Counted from the first letter of the stretch, positions 1 through 8,033 are shown. The stretch: DNA of 20,798 nt from DATCRE01 sp035493595 (GCA_035493595.1 DATJHZ010000252.1:1-20798); one strand, 5' to 3'. The notes: generated from the sequence alone by a model not told the origin. Numbers and translations: made by a program.

Positions 1-1
1 T

Positions 2-175
2 TCAGATCATACGCTTGAGGTAATTGTTACAGTTGCATACGAAGACGGTAGTTCAGCAGAAGAACATACTGATGTGGTTGATGTTGAGCCCACTACCTCC
101 TATTCAAAGAATTCGTTCAGAAGATTTCAGGAGATGCAACAGCAACAGCAGCAACAACAGCAACAGCAGTTGTAA
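2..175 (+). CDS. C-terminal end of an unidentified protein with a polyglutamine tail
   Basis: This reading frame is open from the window edge to TAA at 173-175, so only the last 57 residues are visible and the start lies outside. The first part (SDHTLEVIVTVAYEDGSS) alternates hydrophobic and polar residues and looks like the last strands of a beta-sandwich or Ig-like fold. An acidic linker and a basic patch (KNSFRR) follow, then eleven consecutive Gln codons (137-169, mixed CAA and CAG) and a final Leu. The mix of synonymous codons argues that the Gln run is real coding sequence and not an out-of-frame artefact. I do not recognise the family. The 88 bases between its stop and the next start show no terminator, so cotranscription with the next gene is possible. 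Confidence 0.6.
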   Translation, partial: SDHTLEVIVTVAYEDGSSAEEHTDVVDVEPTTSYSKNSFRRFQEMQQQQQQQQQQQL

Positions 176-263
176 CAATCAGGTAAATCAAATCGGCAAA
201 CAATTTATATCTTGCTTGAAATTAATTCAGCCAGTGAATGGTTGTTAATTTATTCCTCCTGAT

Positions 264-2288
264 ATGAATACTAATTCAAAAGCTAATCGCCTAATAAATT
301 CAACCAGTCCGTATTTATTGCAACACGCCTATAATCCTGTAGACTGGTTTGAATGGGGAATGGAAGCACTTGCTAAAGCTAAACAAGAAGACAAGCCCAT
401 TCTTGTAAGCATTGGCTACTCATCATGCCATTGGTGTCACGTAATGGAGCGTGAGTGTTTTGAAAAAGAAGCCATCGCGCAAATCATGAATGAGCTTTTT
501 GTATGTATCAAAGTAGATCGCGAGGAAAGACCTGATGTTGACCAGATCTACATGGACTCTGTTCAGGCTATGGGTATTAATGGAGGATGGCCTTTAAATG
601 TTTTTCTCACGCCAGATCAACGTCCTTTTTATGGAGGCACTTACTTCCCTCCATCCAATTGGGTTCAAATTCTAAAAAGCATTCACCAGGCCTACACATC
701 GAGAAGAAGTGAAGTTGAAGAATCAGCTGAGAGTTTAGCCCATCATTTATCACAAAGCGATACTCAGCGGTTTAAACAAAAAGCCGCTGATGAAGATTTA
801 AATCTGTCGCTGGAAAACATCTATAAAAAACTCGAAGGCCGGTTCGACAGAACGTGGGGCGGTTTAGATAAAGCTCCGAAATTTGTTATGCCTTCTATAT
901 GGTTGTGGCTGCTGCGTTATCATCACATTACAAAAAATAAAGCTGCCCTACATCAGGTTCTGTTAACGCTTAGAAAAGTTGCTATGGGAGGCATCTATGA
1001 TCAGGTTGGTGGTGGCTTTGCACGCTACTCAGTCGATGGTGAATGGTTTGCTCCACATTTTGAAAAAATGCTTTATGACAATGCTCAACTGTTAAGTTTA
1101 TATGCCGAAGCTTTTGCACTGACAAAGGACGAAGAATTCAGAATTGTGATCAACGAAACATTCGAGTGGTTGCAAAGAGAAATGACTCATGCTTCAGGTG
1201 GCTTTTATTCAGCATTGGATGCTGACAGCGAAGGTGTGGAAGGAAAATTTTACATCTGGAATAATGCTGATCTGAAGTCTCTTCTCGGCAAAGATGCCGA
1301 TCTCCTCATCAACTATTATTCATGCACAGACACTGGCAACTGGGAGCATGGACACAACATCTTGTTTAGAACTCAATATGAAGACGAGTTTCTAAAAACA
1401 AACTCACTAAAGAAAGACGAGTGGAACGAGGTATTGAGCAATGCTAAAAAAATATTACTCCAGGAAAGAGCTAAAAGAATTCGACCGGGATTAGATGATA
1501 AAATCATCACGTCATGGAATGCACTGATGATATGTGGATTGGTAGATTGCTACAAAGCCCTGGGAGATGAAAAATTTCTGGAAGCAGCGTTAAAGAACAT
1601 GCACTTCATAAAGAAAGAACTTCTTGTTGAAAACAGATTACTCCGATCATATAAAGACAAGCCATCTTCTATTAAAGCTTTCCTCGATGATTATGCTTAT
1701 GTAATCCTAGCTAACGTCAAACTATACCAGGTAACTTTTGATGAGCAGTGGCTTGAGCTTGCAAGTGCATTGACAGAAAAAACCATTCAATACTTTTTTG
1801 ATCAGGAAGATGGATACTTTCATTTTACTGCAAATGATTCTGAAAAGCTTATTGCCAGTAAAAAAGAGATTTTTGATAACGTCATCCCATCTTCAAATTC
1901 AGTAATGGCTATTGCACTCTTTCATTTAGGCACGCTCACAGAAAATGAAGAATGGATCAAAATGTCTACATCTATGGTAGATTCACTGAGTCATCTGATA
2001 AAAGCTGAACCAAATTACACAACCAACTGGGCCATTGCTTTTACTGAAATTAAGAAGGGAATGGCAGAAGTTGCCTTCGTTGGTGAGAAAGTAGGCATGC
2101 TGAAAAAAGAATTTCATAAACACTTTCAGCCTTTCGCTTTAACCATGGGCACTGAGGAAAAAAGCTCGCTTCCATTACTAAAAGACAAGTATGCCATCGA
2201 TAATAAATCAACCGTTTTTGTTTGTTTTGACAAAGCCTGCAAAGCACCTGTTCATAAGATTGAAGATGCAATCTTACAATTAAACTGA
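264..2288 (+). CDS. DUF255 / YyaL-type thioredoxin-fold protein (SSP411 family)
   Basis: At 674 residues this is the usual full length for the family. The N-terminal 170 residues are the DUF255 thioredoxin-like domain. It has the signature SPYLLQHAYNPVDW near residue 15, the active-site-like CHWC at residues 55-58 in SIGYSSCHWCHVM, then DREERPDVD and GGWPLNVFLTPD. The remainder is the alpha/alpha-barrel region related to N-acylglucosamine 2-epimerases, with conserved pieces such as GGIYDQVGGGFARYSVD, HFEKMLYDNAQL and DDKIITSWNALM. No signal peptide is visible, so it is probably cytoplasmic. The family's biochemical role is not settled: a redox function is suggested by CxxC, and a sugar-related function by the barrel. 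The ATG at 264 is the first Met and keeps the whole conserved N-terminus. Family assignment is confident, function is not. Confidence 0.93.
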   Translation: MNTNSKANRLINSTSPYLLQHAYNPVDWFEWGMEALAKAKQEDKPILVSIGYSSCHWCHVMERECFEKEAIAQIMNELFVCIKVDREERPDVDQIYMDSVQAMGINGGWPLNVFLTPDQRPFYGGTYFPPSNWVQILKSIHQAYTSRRSEVEESAESLAHHLSQSDTQRFKQKAADEDLNLSLENIYKKLEGRFDRTWGGLDKAPKFVMPSIWLWLLRYHHITKNKAALHQVLLTLRKVAMGGIYDQVGGGFARYSVDGEWFAPHFEKMLYDNAQLLSLYAEAFALTKDEEFRIVINETFEWLQREMTHASGGFYSALDADSEGVEGKFYIWNNADLKSLLGKDADLLINYYSCTDTGNWEHGHNILFRTQYEDEFLKTNSLKKDEWNEVLSNAKKILLQERAKRIRPGLDDKIITSWNALMICGLVDCYKALGDEKFLEAALKNMHFIKKELLVENRLLRSYKDKPSSIKAFLDDYAYVILANVKLYQVTFDEQWLELASALTEKTIQYFFDQEDGYFHFTANDSEKLIASKKEIFDNVIPSSNSVMAIALFHLGTLTENEEWIKMSTSMVDSLSHLIKAEPNYTTNWAIAFTEIKKGMAEVAFVGEKVGMLKKEFHKHFQPFALTMGTEEKSSLPLLKDKYAIDNKSTVFVCFDKACKAPVHKIEDAILQLN

Positions 2289-2335
2289 TCTTCTGTGTTG
2301 AGTTTTGAGTGTTGCCTATACAGGTGTGCAAAAAA

Positions 2336-2361
2336 AGGATTAATTTAAACGTACTAATCCT
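2336..2361. repeat. Inverted repeat next to the start of the small exported gene
   Basis: AGGATTA (2336-2342) and TAATCCT (2355-2361) are perfect 7-bp inverted arms separated by 12 bases, ending 5 bases before the ATG at 2367. It could be an operator or a leader stem that hides the ribosome-binding region. There is no T-run after it, so it is not a terminator. Confidence 0.35.
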
Positions 2362-2366
2362 AGTAT

Positions 2367-2855
2367 ATGCATTTGAATTTAATTCTGACGGGCATTTTCA
2401 TATCATGCTGGATTGCGCCACTTACGGAATGTGAGGCGCAGACGGTCGAATTGAACGGTCTATATATAATTTTAGATGACACTAAAGACTGCCCTAACCG
2501 GAGACCAACGGTAAATAACAAAACAAAAAAATACTGCGTATCTCAAAGGCCAATTATCAGCGCAGCAGAATTTGAATCCGTGAGCCCGGTCATCGTCGAC
2601 TCGGTTCACAATCAAAAAACAATAATCCTAAAACTCTCAAAAAATGGATTCAACACCTGGAAAGGAATCATTAAAAACTTCCCCAATAGTAGCATGGCTT
2701 TAATAATCGATGGCTTTGCTTCAGGAACTTTCAAAAATAAAGAAGGTGAAATTCCTTCTTATAATATCCCTATCAACGGCCCTATAAATTCAACAGAAGT
2801 AGACTGGATTTACGAGCACCTTAAAAAAACCAGTCCCACCGATAAAAAGGATTAA
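2367..2855 (+). CDS. Small exported protein resembling a lone SecDF P1-head domain
   Basis: The product has 162 residues. Residues 1-25 look like a Sec signal peptide: a short basic-free start, a hydrophobic stretch LILTGIFISCWIAPL, and a likely cut after CEAQ. The mature part has four features in the order seen in the SecD first periplasmic domain head: a paired-strand segment ending in RPIISAAEF, then IILKLSKNGFNTW (compare the SecD 'L(T/S)..G...F..iT' segment), then SMALIIDGFASG (compare 'lAivlDGkv.saP'), then a Pro/Gly-rich stretch leading to INGPINSTEVDWIYEHL (compare 'IsG.ft..eA..La..L'). No transmembrane transporter part is present. The likeness is from memory of the motif pattern, so this is an inference. 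The protein may be a free periplasmic domain of unknown role, and an unrelated fold remains possible. Confidence 0.72.
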   Translation: MHLNLILTGIFISCWIAPLTECEAQTVELNGLYIILDDTKDCPNRRPTVNNKTKKYCVSQRPIISAAEFESVSPVIVDSVHNQKTIILKLSKNGFNTWKGIIKNFPNSSMALIIDGFASGTFKNKEGEIPSYNIPINGPINSTEVDWIYEHLKKTSPTDKKD

Positions 2856-2867
2856 ATAATCTTTTTT
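2844..2867 (+). terminator. Weak AT-rich terminator-like hairpin
   Basis: Arms at 2844-2853 and 2858-2867 pair over 10 bp (one G-U) around a 4-base loop, and the right arm ends in six Ts. The hairpin overlaps the stop codon of the small exported gene. It is A/U-rich, so termination would be weak. Confidence 0.3.
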
Positions 2868-2877
2868 GATTAACCCC

Positions 2878-2890
2878 ATATTGGCAATAT
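2878..2890. promoter_or_regulatory. Palindrome ATATTG-G-CAATAT, possible operator
   Basis: This is a perfect 6-bp inverted repeat with a 1-base centre, 48 bases upstream of the ATG at 2938. It lies in the only intergenic gap before the pseudo-transglycosylase/priA pair. No regulator is identified, so it is only a candidate site. Confidence 0.25.
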
Positions 2891-2937
2891 CTTAACGCAA
2901 AAAACAACCGTCATTGTAACGATTTCTTTGTTTTATT

Positions 2938-3672
2938 ATGGAAAAAAAGCCTTTAGAGAGTGATTTGAGCGGTTCGCCTTTGCCGAAGGGTGCAGTAACG
3001 AAGGCTAAGAAGGTTAAAAGATTCTTAAAACATTTCGCCATTAGCATAGTTTTTCTTTTGGCTTTTGAAATTGGGTTGGGTTATTATTTAATCAGCACAC
3101 GCTGGACTTTATATGTGACGAATGAGCAAATGGCCAAATTTGCTGTTGAAATGGAAAAGGAGGCTCAACCCTTGCCGGAAAACTTTTATCGTGTTTATAC
3201 AACGCTATACCCCAGGCATTTACAAGCTTCTATGACGGAGCAAATCTTCCTGAACTATTTCTATCGGTTCATCTTTCGCCATTCACATTTTGACTCTAAG
3301 CCACATTGTTATTGTGATATGATTTATGATATCCAGCGAAAAGAAAACGATGAGCTTTATGATATTCCGTGGGATGGACGACTCCAGGAAATTGAGTACG
3401 GATTTGGTATTGAAGAATATTCTTCATCGGAGAAATGTTTCAACTACTCCATGAACAAACGAATTGCAGAATTAAAGCGCTCATTGAATCCTGAGCTGTA
3501 TGGAAATCTGATCTACACAGACGTGAAGGATTTAAGCGATGATGAGGTAATTGAATTAATCATGTTGCTAAAAAATGGTTACAAGTTTAACCGTTTCAAA
3601 AATTCAGATACTTTCAACAAAGTTCTTGAAGAAGGCAAAGCACGATTAAAAAAGAATCATCAAAGCCGATAA
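2938..3672 (+). CDS. Membrane-anchored protein resembling a degenerate GT51 transglycosylase
   Basis: The product has 244 residues. A basic N-terminus (TKAKKVKRFLKH) precedes one membrane helix at about residues 33-54 (FAISIVFLLAFEIGLGYYLI), so the rest is probably periplasmic. The segment after the helix contains PLPENFYRVYTTLYP and ASMTEQIFLNYFYRF, followed by YGFGIEEYSSSEKCFNYSM and then LSDDEVIELIMLLKNGYKFN. This order resembles the GT51 fold of penicillin-binding proteins and MtgA (P.nF...ED..F.., STI.QQ..KN, G.GIEAAA..YF.K...L, AEAALLA...P..YNP). The first catalytic Glu of 'EDxxFxxH' is absent and the QQ motif is changed, so if related it should be catalytically dead. It ends 27 bases before priA and is likely cotranscribed with it. 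The homology is inferred, and an unrelated anchored protein is possible. Confidence 0.75.
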   Translation: MEKKPLESDLSGSPLPKGAVTKAKKVKRFLKHFAISIVFLLAFEIGLGYYLISTRWTLYVTNEQMAKFAVEMEKEAQPLPENFYRVYTTLYPRHLQASMTEQIFLNYFYRFIFRHSHFDSKPHCYCDMIYDIQRKENDELYDIPWDGRLQEIEYGFGIEEYSSSEKCFNYSMNKRIAELKRSLNPELYGNLIYTDVKDLSDDEVIELIMLLKNGYKFNRFKNSDTFNKVLEEGKARLKKNHQSR

Positions 3673-3699
3673 CCAATATATTTTACACAACCCTTTGAA

Positions 3700-6201
3700 G
3701 TGGAAATTTTTGAGGACGACCAATCACGTATTACTCTCTTCGCTGAGCTTCTGCTTCCTGTACCTATTCCAAAACTTTTTACTTACAGGGTTCCTTTTAG
3801 TTTTAACGACTCTATAAAGACAGGCCAGCGCGCCATTGTTCAATTTGGTGATCGTAAAATTCTGACAGGCATCATTATCAACATCCACACAAATCCGCCA
3901 GCAGAATATGAGGCCAAACTTTTGCTGGAACTCCTTGATGAATTTCCTATTGTAAGTGATCAGCAATTAAAACTCTTTACGTGGATTGCCGAGTACTATA
4001 TGTGTACACTCGGCGAAGTAATGACAGCAGCAATACCATCGGGGTTAAAGCTCTCAAGCGAATCTATGGTGCAGCTTAATCCTGCTTTTAATTTGGATGA
4101 AAGCGATCTGCCTTTCTCTGATAAAGAGCTAATTCTTTTAAAACATCTGCAACGAGAATCGCTTCGTTACTCAGACGTTTCAAAATTACTAGGCGTTAAA
4201 CAAATTTATTCCATTCTCAAATCACTAACTCGCAAAGAAAGCATCATACTGTTTGAGGAGGTGAAGGAGAAATACAAACCTAAAACAGAAAAAAGAATTA
4301 GGCTTCGCACAACGTATGCTTCATCAGGCGCGTTGGAAAATCTTTTTGAAATTCTCGGCAAAAAGCCAAAGCAAGAAGAGATACTGTTACGATACTTACA
4401 GGAAGTACCAATCCTTCATGATGCTGAAGTGAACAAGCATGGACTTCCAAAGAAAAAAATTATAGACCTTGAAGGTTCAGAGTCATCGTTAAGAACTCTA
4501 ATCAAAAATAATGTATTTGAAGAGTTTGAAACTCTCGTTCCTCGTTTTGAAATAACCGATAAAGGTGAAGCTATTCCGTTTCTGTTGAGTGAAGAACAAG
4601 AGCGAGCGCAGGCGGAGATCTTTAAAAGCTTCGACGAACATGGCATTACACTTTTACATGGGATAACTGGAAGTGGTAAAACAGAAATCTACATCAATCT
4701 CATCAGGAAGGCTATGGAGAGTGATGCACAGGTTCTCTATCTCCTTCCGGAAATTGCACTCACTACACAAATTGTACAACGTCTTAAAAGAGTTTTTGGA
4801 AACACGATGGGTGTATATCATTCACGTTTTTCAGATAACGAACGTGTAGAAGTTTGGAACGGTGTTTTGAATGGCAACTTAAAATTTGTTGTCGGCGTGA
4901 GGTCATCTGTATTTCTTCCGTTCGATAGCCTGGGACTTATTATTGTTGATGAAGAACATGATTCATCTTACAAGCAACAGGAACCATCACCACGCTATCA
5001 TGCGCGCGACACCGCATTGGTATTAGCGCGCCTGCATCATGCAAAAGTTTTATTAGGTTCGGCCACTCCTTCTGTTGAGTCATACTATCACGCATCAACA
5101 AACAAATACGGATTAGTAAAACTTGATAAACGTTTTGGTGATGCCAAGCTGCCTACAGTATCACTGGCTGATATGACACTCGAGCGAAAACAAAAAACCG
5201 TAAAGGGCGAATTCTCACGAATGTTACTCAAGCAGATTGAAGAAACATTAAACGAAAAAGATCAGGTTATTATCTTTCAGAACCGTAGGGGATATTCTCC
5301 CATGATCAACTGTGAAGACTGTGGCTGGATACCAAAATGCACAAACTGTGCGGTGAGTTTAACATATCATCAATTTCGTCATGCGCTGGTATGTCATTAT
5401 TGCGGCTATAAAGAACAGCTTCCCGCAAATTGTCCTACCTGTTCTTCCACTCGAATCAAGACTGTGGGATATGGAACTGAGAAACTTGAAGAGGAATTAA
5501 AACTTCATTTTGAAAATGCTCACATTCAGCGGATGGATTTAGATACAACCCGAACTAAATCCAGCTATGAAACTATAATTGATCAGTTTGAAAAAGGTGA
5601 AACAAACATACTCGTAGGTACCCAGATGGTAACAAAGGGACTGGACTTTAATCACGTAAGTCTGGTAGGTGTTTTTAATGCTGATAGAATGATGCACTTT
5701 CCTGATTTCAGATCTTATGAAAGAGCCTATCAACTCATCACGCAAGTGAGCGGACGTGCCGGCCGCAGGGATAAACCTGGCAAGGTTATAATTCAAACAT
5801 CTGATCCTGAAAATCCAATTCTGAAATTCATTCTTAAAAATAATTATCATGATTTTTTTCAGACACAGATCGCTGATCGAAAAGAACATGCGTACCCACC
5901 TTTCTCAAGGTTAATTGAAATTATCATAAAGCATATTGATAAAAAGCAGGCCAGTCAAACAGCTTATCAATTGGCTGATGATCTGCGTGCCAAACTTAAC
6001 AGTGTAAAGATCATTGGTCCGGGCGAACCCGTGATCTCTAAAATCAGAAATCAATACCTCATGACTATCCTGATTAAAGTATCGCGAAATAGCCAGGAGT
6101 TGCCAGTGATTAAAACACAAATCCAGGGCATGGTTAATGAGTTGCAAAAAGACAAAACACATCGTAATGCCAGAATTATTATAGATGTTGATCCAGTATA
6201 A
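3700..6201 (+). CDS. priA: Primosomal protein N' (replication restart helicase PriA)
   Basis: PriA is a 3'-to-5' DNA helicase that recognises stalled forks and reloads the replicative helicase. At 833 residues it has the full family layout. The 3'-end-binding domain is at about 15-110 (FAELLLPVPIPKLFTYRVP) and a winged-helix region follows. The helicase core has Walker A GITGSGKT at 321-328 and the DEEH box at 417-420. The zinc-binding insertion starts at Cys538 with CEDC, CTNC, CHYC and CPTC pairs. Then come the C-terminal helicase lobe with GTQMVTKGLDF and QVSGRAGR, and the C-terminal domain (YPPFSRL). The start is GTG at 3700: the in-frame TAA of the preceding gene lies at 3670-3672, no ATG lies between, and the next ATG would remove the DNA-binding domain. 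Cytoplasmic. Confidence 0.96.
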   Translation: MEIFEDDQSRITLFAELLLPVPIPKLFTYRVPFSFNDSIKTGQRAIVQFGDRKILTGIIINIHTNPPAEYEAKLLLELLDEFPIVSDQQLKLFTWIAEYYMCTLGEVMTAAIPSGLKLSSESMVQLNPAFNLDESDLPFSDKELILLKHLQRESLRYSDVSKLLGVKQIYSILKSLTRKESIILFEEVKEKYKPKTEKRIRLRTTYASSGALENLFEILGKKPKQEEILLRYLQEVPILHDAEVNKHGLPKKKIIDLEGSESSLRTLIKNNVFEEFETLVPRFEITDKGEAIPFLLSEEQERAQAEIFKSFDEHGITLLHGITGSGKTEIYINLIRKAMESDAQVLYLLPEIALTTQIVQRLKRVFGNTMGVYHSRFSDNERVEVWNGVLNGNLKFVVGVRSSVFLPFDSLGLIIVDEEHDSSYKQQEPSPRYHARDTALVLARLHHAKVLLGSATPSVESYYHASTNKYGLVKLDKRFGDAKLPTVSLADMTLERKQKTVKGEFSRMLLKQIEETLNEKDQVIIFQNRRGYSPMINCEDCGWIPKCTNCAVSLTYHQFRHALVCHYCGYKEQLPANCPTCSSTRIKTVGYGTEKLEEELKLHFENAHIQRMDLDTTRTKSSYETIIDQFEKGETNILVGTQMVTKGLDFNHVSLVGVFNADRMMHFPDFRSYERAYQLITQVSGRAGRRDKPGKVIIQTSDPENPILKFILKNNYHDFFQTQIADRKEHAYPPFSRLIEIIIKHIDKKQASQTAYQLADDLRAKLNSVKIIGPGEPVISKIRNQYLMTILIKVSRNSQELPVIKTQIQGMVNELQKDKTHRNARIIIDVDPV

Positions 6202-6288
6202 TGCTAATGAAACAGTTACTTCGCTTGACTATTACGAATTAAAGACCATAATTCTAATAACTAATTTTAACCTATTAAAACCTATCTC

Positions 6289-7410
6289 ATGAAAAATTTA
6301 CTTTTACTTTTAGTCGGAGCTCTATGCTTCGCTTGTGGAAGCGACGATGTTAAAAATGCTCCCGGAGCACCCAATTGGTCTGGGGGTTATCCTTCAGCCG
6401 TGAGTGGTGCCACCACCGTAGATTTAAATTTGCAGGCCGATAAGACATCGAATGTTTACTGGATTATGAGCGACAAAGCTCTGAGTCTTTCGGTAAAAGA
6501 AATAAGAACACAAGCATTAAAACCTACTACCAGTTCTATTAAATTTTATGGTGTAACAACCGTAAAAGCTAATGAGGCTAAAACACAAACTGTAACCAAC
6601 CTGCAGCAGTTCACAAAATACTTCACCTATATTGTTGCTGAAAATAAAGCCGATACTATACTTGAAGCCAAAGTAAACTCTTTCGACTTCAAGACAGCAT
6701 ACAGACAAGATACCAGCTTCTATCAGTCATCAGCTGAAAACAGAAAAGTTTTATACCTGATCTATCGTCCTGAAGAAGTTTTAAAATATCCGAAGAAAAC
6801 ATATCCTATTCTTTTCTTTTTGGGTGGCAATGGTGAAGTTGCTACTGATGCTAAACCCATCAATTATTTTAATGGCAACAGAACATTACCTGAATATATC
6901 GGTAAAGGCAATGATGTACCGATGATTGTATTAACAATACAGCACACTGTTAAAGACTGGAATGTTGATCTTATAGACGAAGGTATTGTTCATGGCCTGG
7001 CTACTTATCCTGTGGATACAAAAAGAGTTTATCTCTCAGGTTGCAGCGGTGGTGGATTTGGTTGCTGGAATTATTCAGTAGCACATGCTGATAAGCTTGC
7101 AGCCATCGTACCCATTTCAGGAGGTGGTAACACAAATAAGGCTTGCAGTTTAAAAAACATACCGATCTGGGCTTTTCATAATGCTGACGATGGTACAGTT
7201 AATGTGAGCAACTCAAAAAATATGATTGCTGCCGTCAATGCATGCTCGCCAACAAAAGAAGTAAAGCTTACTCTTTTTGAAGATAATGATGGCAAGCAAC
7301 ACCATGACTGCTGGCGAAGAGTATTTAATAAAGATGATAAAGATTGGAGTAAAACTCCAGACATGGCCAGGATTGATATTTACACGTGGCTTCTTAAAAA
7401 ATCTAAGTAG
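6289..7410 (+). CDS. Secreted lipoprotein esterase with alpha/beta-hydrolase fold
   Basis: The product has 373 residues. The N-terminus MKNLLLLLVGALCFAC is a lipoprotein-type signal with Cys16 as the likely lipidated residue, although Cys at -3 makes the lipobox imperfect. Residues about 25-135 look like a fibronectin/Ig-like beta domain (NWSGGYPSAVSGATTVDL, SNVYWIMSD). From about 140 it is an alpha/beta hydrolase of the PHB-depolymerase/feruloyl-esterase-like kind: PILFFLGGNGE, then the nucleophile elbow GCSGGG with Ser253, then Asp300 or Asp301 in HNADDGTV, and His338 or His339 in KQHHDCW, giving a plausible catalytic triad. It is probably anchored in the outer membrane or periplasm and hydrolyses an ester in a polymer or glycan. 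The substrate cannot be told from sequence. It stands alone, followed by a strong terminator. Confidence 0.85.
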   Translation: MKNLLLLLVGALCFACGSDDVKNAPGAPNWSGGYPSAVSGATTVDLNLQADKTSNVYWIMSDKALSLSVKEIRTQALKPTTSSIKFYGVTTVKANEAKTQTVTNLQQFTKYFTYIVAENKADTILEAKVNSFDFKTAYRQDTSFYQSSAENRKVLYLIYRPEEVLKYPKKTYPILFFLGGNGEVATDAKPINYFNGNRTLPEYIGKGNDVPMIVLTIQHTVKDWNVDLIDEGIVHGLATYPVDTKRVYLSGCSGGGFGCWNYSVAHADKLAAIVPISGGGNTNKACSLKNIPIWAFHNADDGTVNVSNSKNMIAAVNACSPTKEVKLTLFEDNDGKQHHDCWRRVFNKDDKDWSKTPDMARIDIYTWLLKKSK

Positions 7411-7414
7411 CAAC

Positions 7415-7446
7415 AAAATGCACCGCCTTTCAACGGTGCATTTTTT
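7415..7446 (+). terminator. Strong rho-independent terminator after the esterase
   Basis: Arms 7415-7425 (AAAATGCACCG) and 7434-7444 pair perfectly around an 8-base loop and run into six Ts. It begins 4 bases after the esterase stop codon. Confidence 0.9.
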
Positions 7447-7462
7447 ATTTAATAATCTTAAA

Positions 7463-7482
7463 GAATAAGTTTCTTTTAATCT
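7463..7482. repeat. Imperfect direct repeat, left copy
   Basis: GAATAAGTTTCTTTTAATCT matches 8124-8144 in 20 of 21 positions with a single one-base gap. Weaker likeness continues for about 7 more bases and includes a shared CCA. The right copy is the 3' end of the deacetylase gene, so this copy looks like a fragment of that gene's end. The two copies bracket the small minus-strand gene at 7525-8022. Confidence 0.55.
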
Positions 7483-7524
7483 TATCCCATGTCTGTGTCT
7501 TCACAGACCTGAATCTTTGATAGT

Positions 7525-8022
7525 TTATAGTTTTATATGTTCTTCCGCTTGATCATTGTCGCGTACTTGAATAAACTCAATTGTTTCGTCTTTTGAATTA
7601 TAATCAACGCTGATTGCAAGATTGTGTATTTTGAAATGATCAATCATAAAATGTTTCTTGAAGAACTCGTCTTCGAAGTCTGTGATTTTTACTGGCTGAC
7701 CGGCTTTTTCTCTTACCGTACTTTTTGTGTCTGTGAATTTTATGTCAAAAGGGATTGACTTAATGAGATTCTCAGATGTTGGATATAGGTTGAATAGAGA
7801 AAAGATGGGTGTCCCTTTCTTGAAGACTTTTTGTTCATCTTCATCATATATAGCATCGTCATTTCTGAAACCAATTTCAAGTCCCGTAGTTTGGGAAGAA
7901 ATGTATTGACCTTCGGCAACATTATATACTGTCGGATCACACGAAATGCTCCTAAGAAACGCTTGAAAGTTTGAGTCGGAGAGCTTAGTTCCAAAATATT
8001 TTGTAATGTCTAAATATGTCAT
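7525..8022 (-). CDS. Unrecognised 165-residue protein, immunity-protein-like
   Basis: No signal peptide or membrane segment is present, so it is probably cytoplasmic. I do not recognise a named family. The layout is a short helix-rich N-terminus (DITKYFGTKLSDSNFQAFLRSI), a GLEIGFRNDDAIYD strand pair, then IPFDIKFTDTKSTVREKAGQP and DHFKIHNLAISVDYN. This recalls a common design in orphan immunity-like proteins, where a '(I/L)PF.i.f..t...v....G.P' segment is followed by a strand, a short loop and a final 'f.l.v.y'. It is acidic, as many such proteins are. No toxin gene lies next to it. It sits between direct repeats and is preceded by a 96-base gap with three TTGTCT hexamers. The gene call is fairly sure, the role is not. 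Confidence 0.72.
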   Translation of the reverse strand: MTYLDITKYFGTKLSDSNFQAFLRSISCDPTVYNVAEGQYISSQTTGLEIGFRNDDAIYDEDEQKVFKKGTPIFSLFNLYPTSENLIKSIPFDIKFTDTKSTVREKAGQPVKITDFEDEFFKKHFMIDHFKIHNLAISVDYNSKDETIEFIQVRDNDQAEEHIKL

Positions 8023-8033
8023 TAATGTTCTTA

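Noticed and set aside
24..248. 74-codon frame rich in Asn and Ser over the polyglutamine region
   Set aside because: Out-of-frame reading of the CAA/CAG run; the frame ending at 175 has sensible composition and fits a real protein end.
2050..2331. 93-codon minus-strand frame
   Set aside because: Lies antisense to the conserved end of the DUF255 gene and has no recognisable features.
5539..5889. 116-codon minus-strand frame
   Set aside because: Antisense to conserved PriA helicase motifs; cysteine- and isoleucine-rich composition typical of a shadow frame.
6225..6256. TTG-N21-TAATTCTA as promoter of the esterase gene
   Set aside because: The -7 element misses two consensus positions and a better TAATTTTA nearby has no partner; not convincing.
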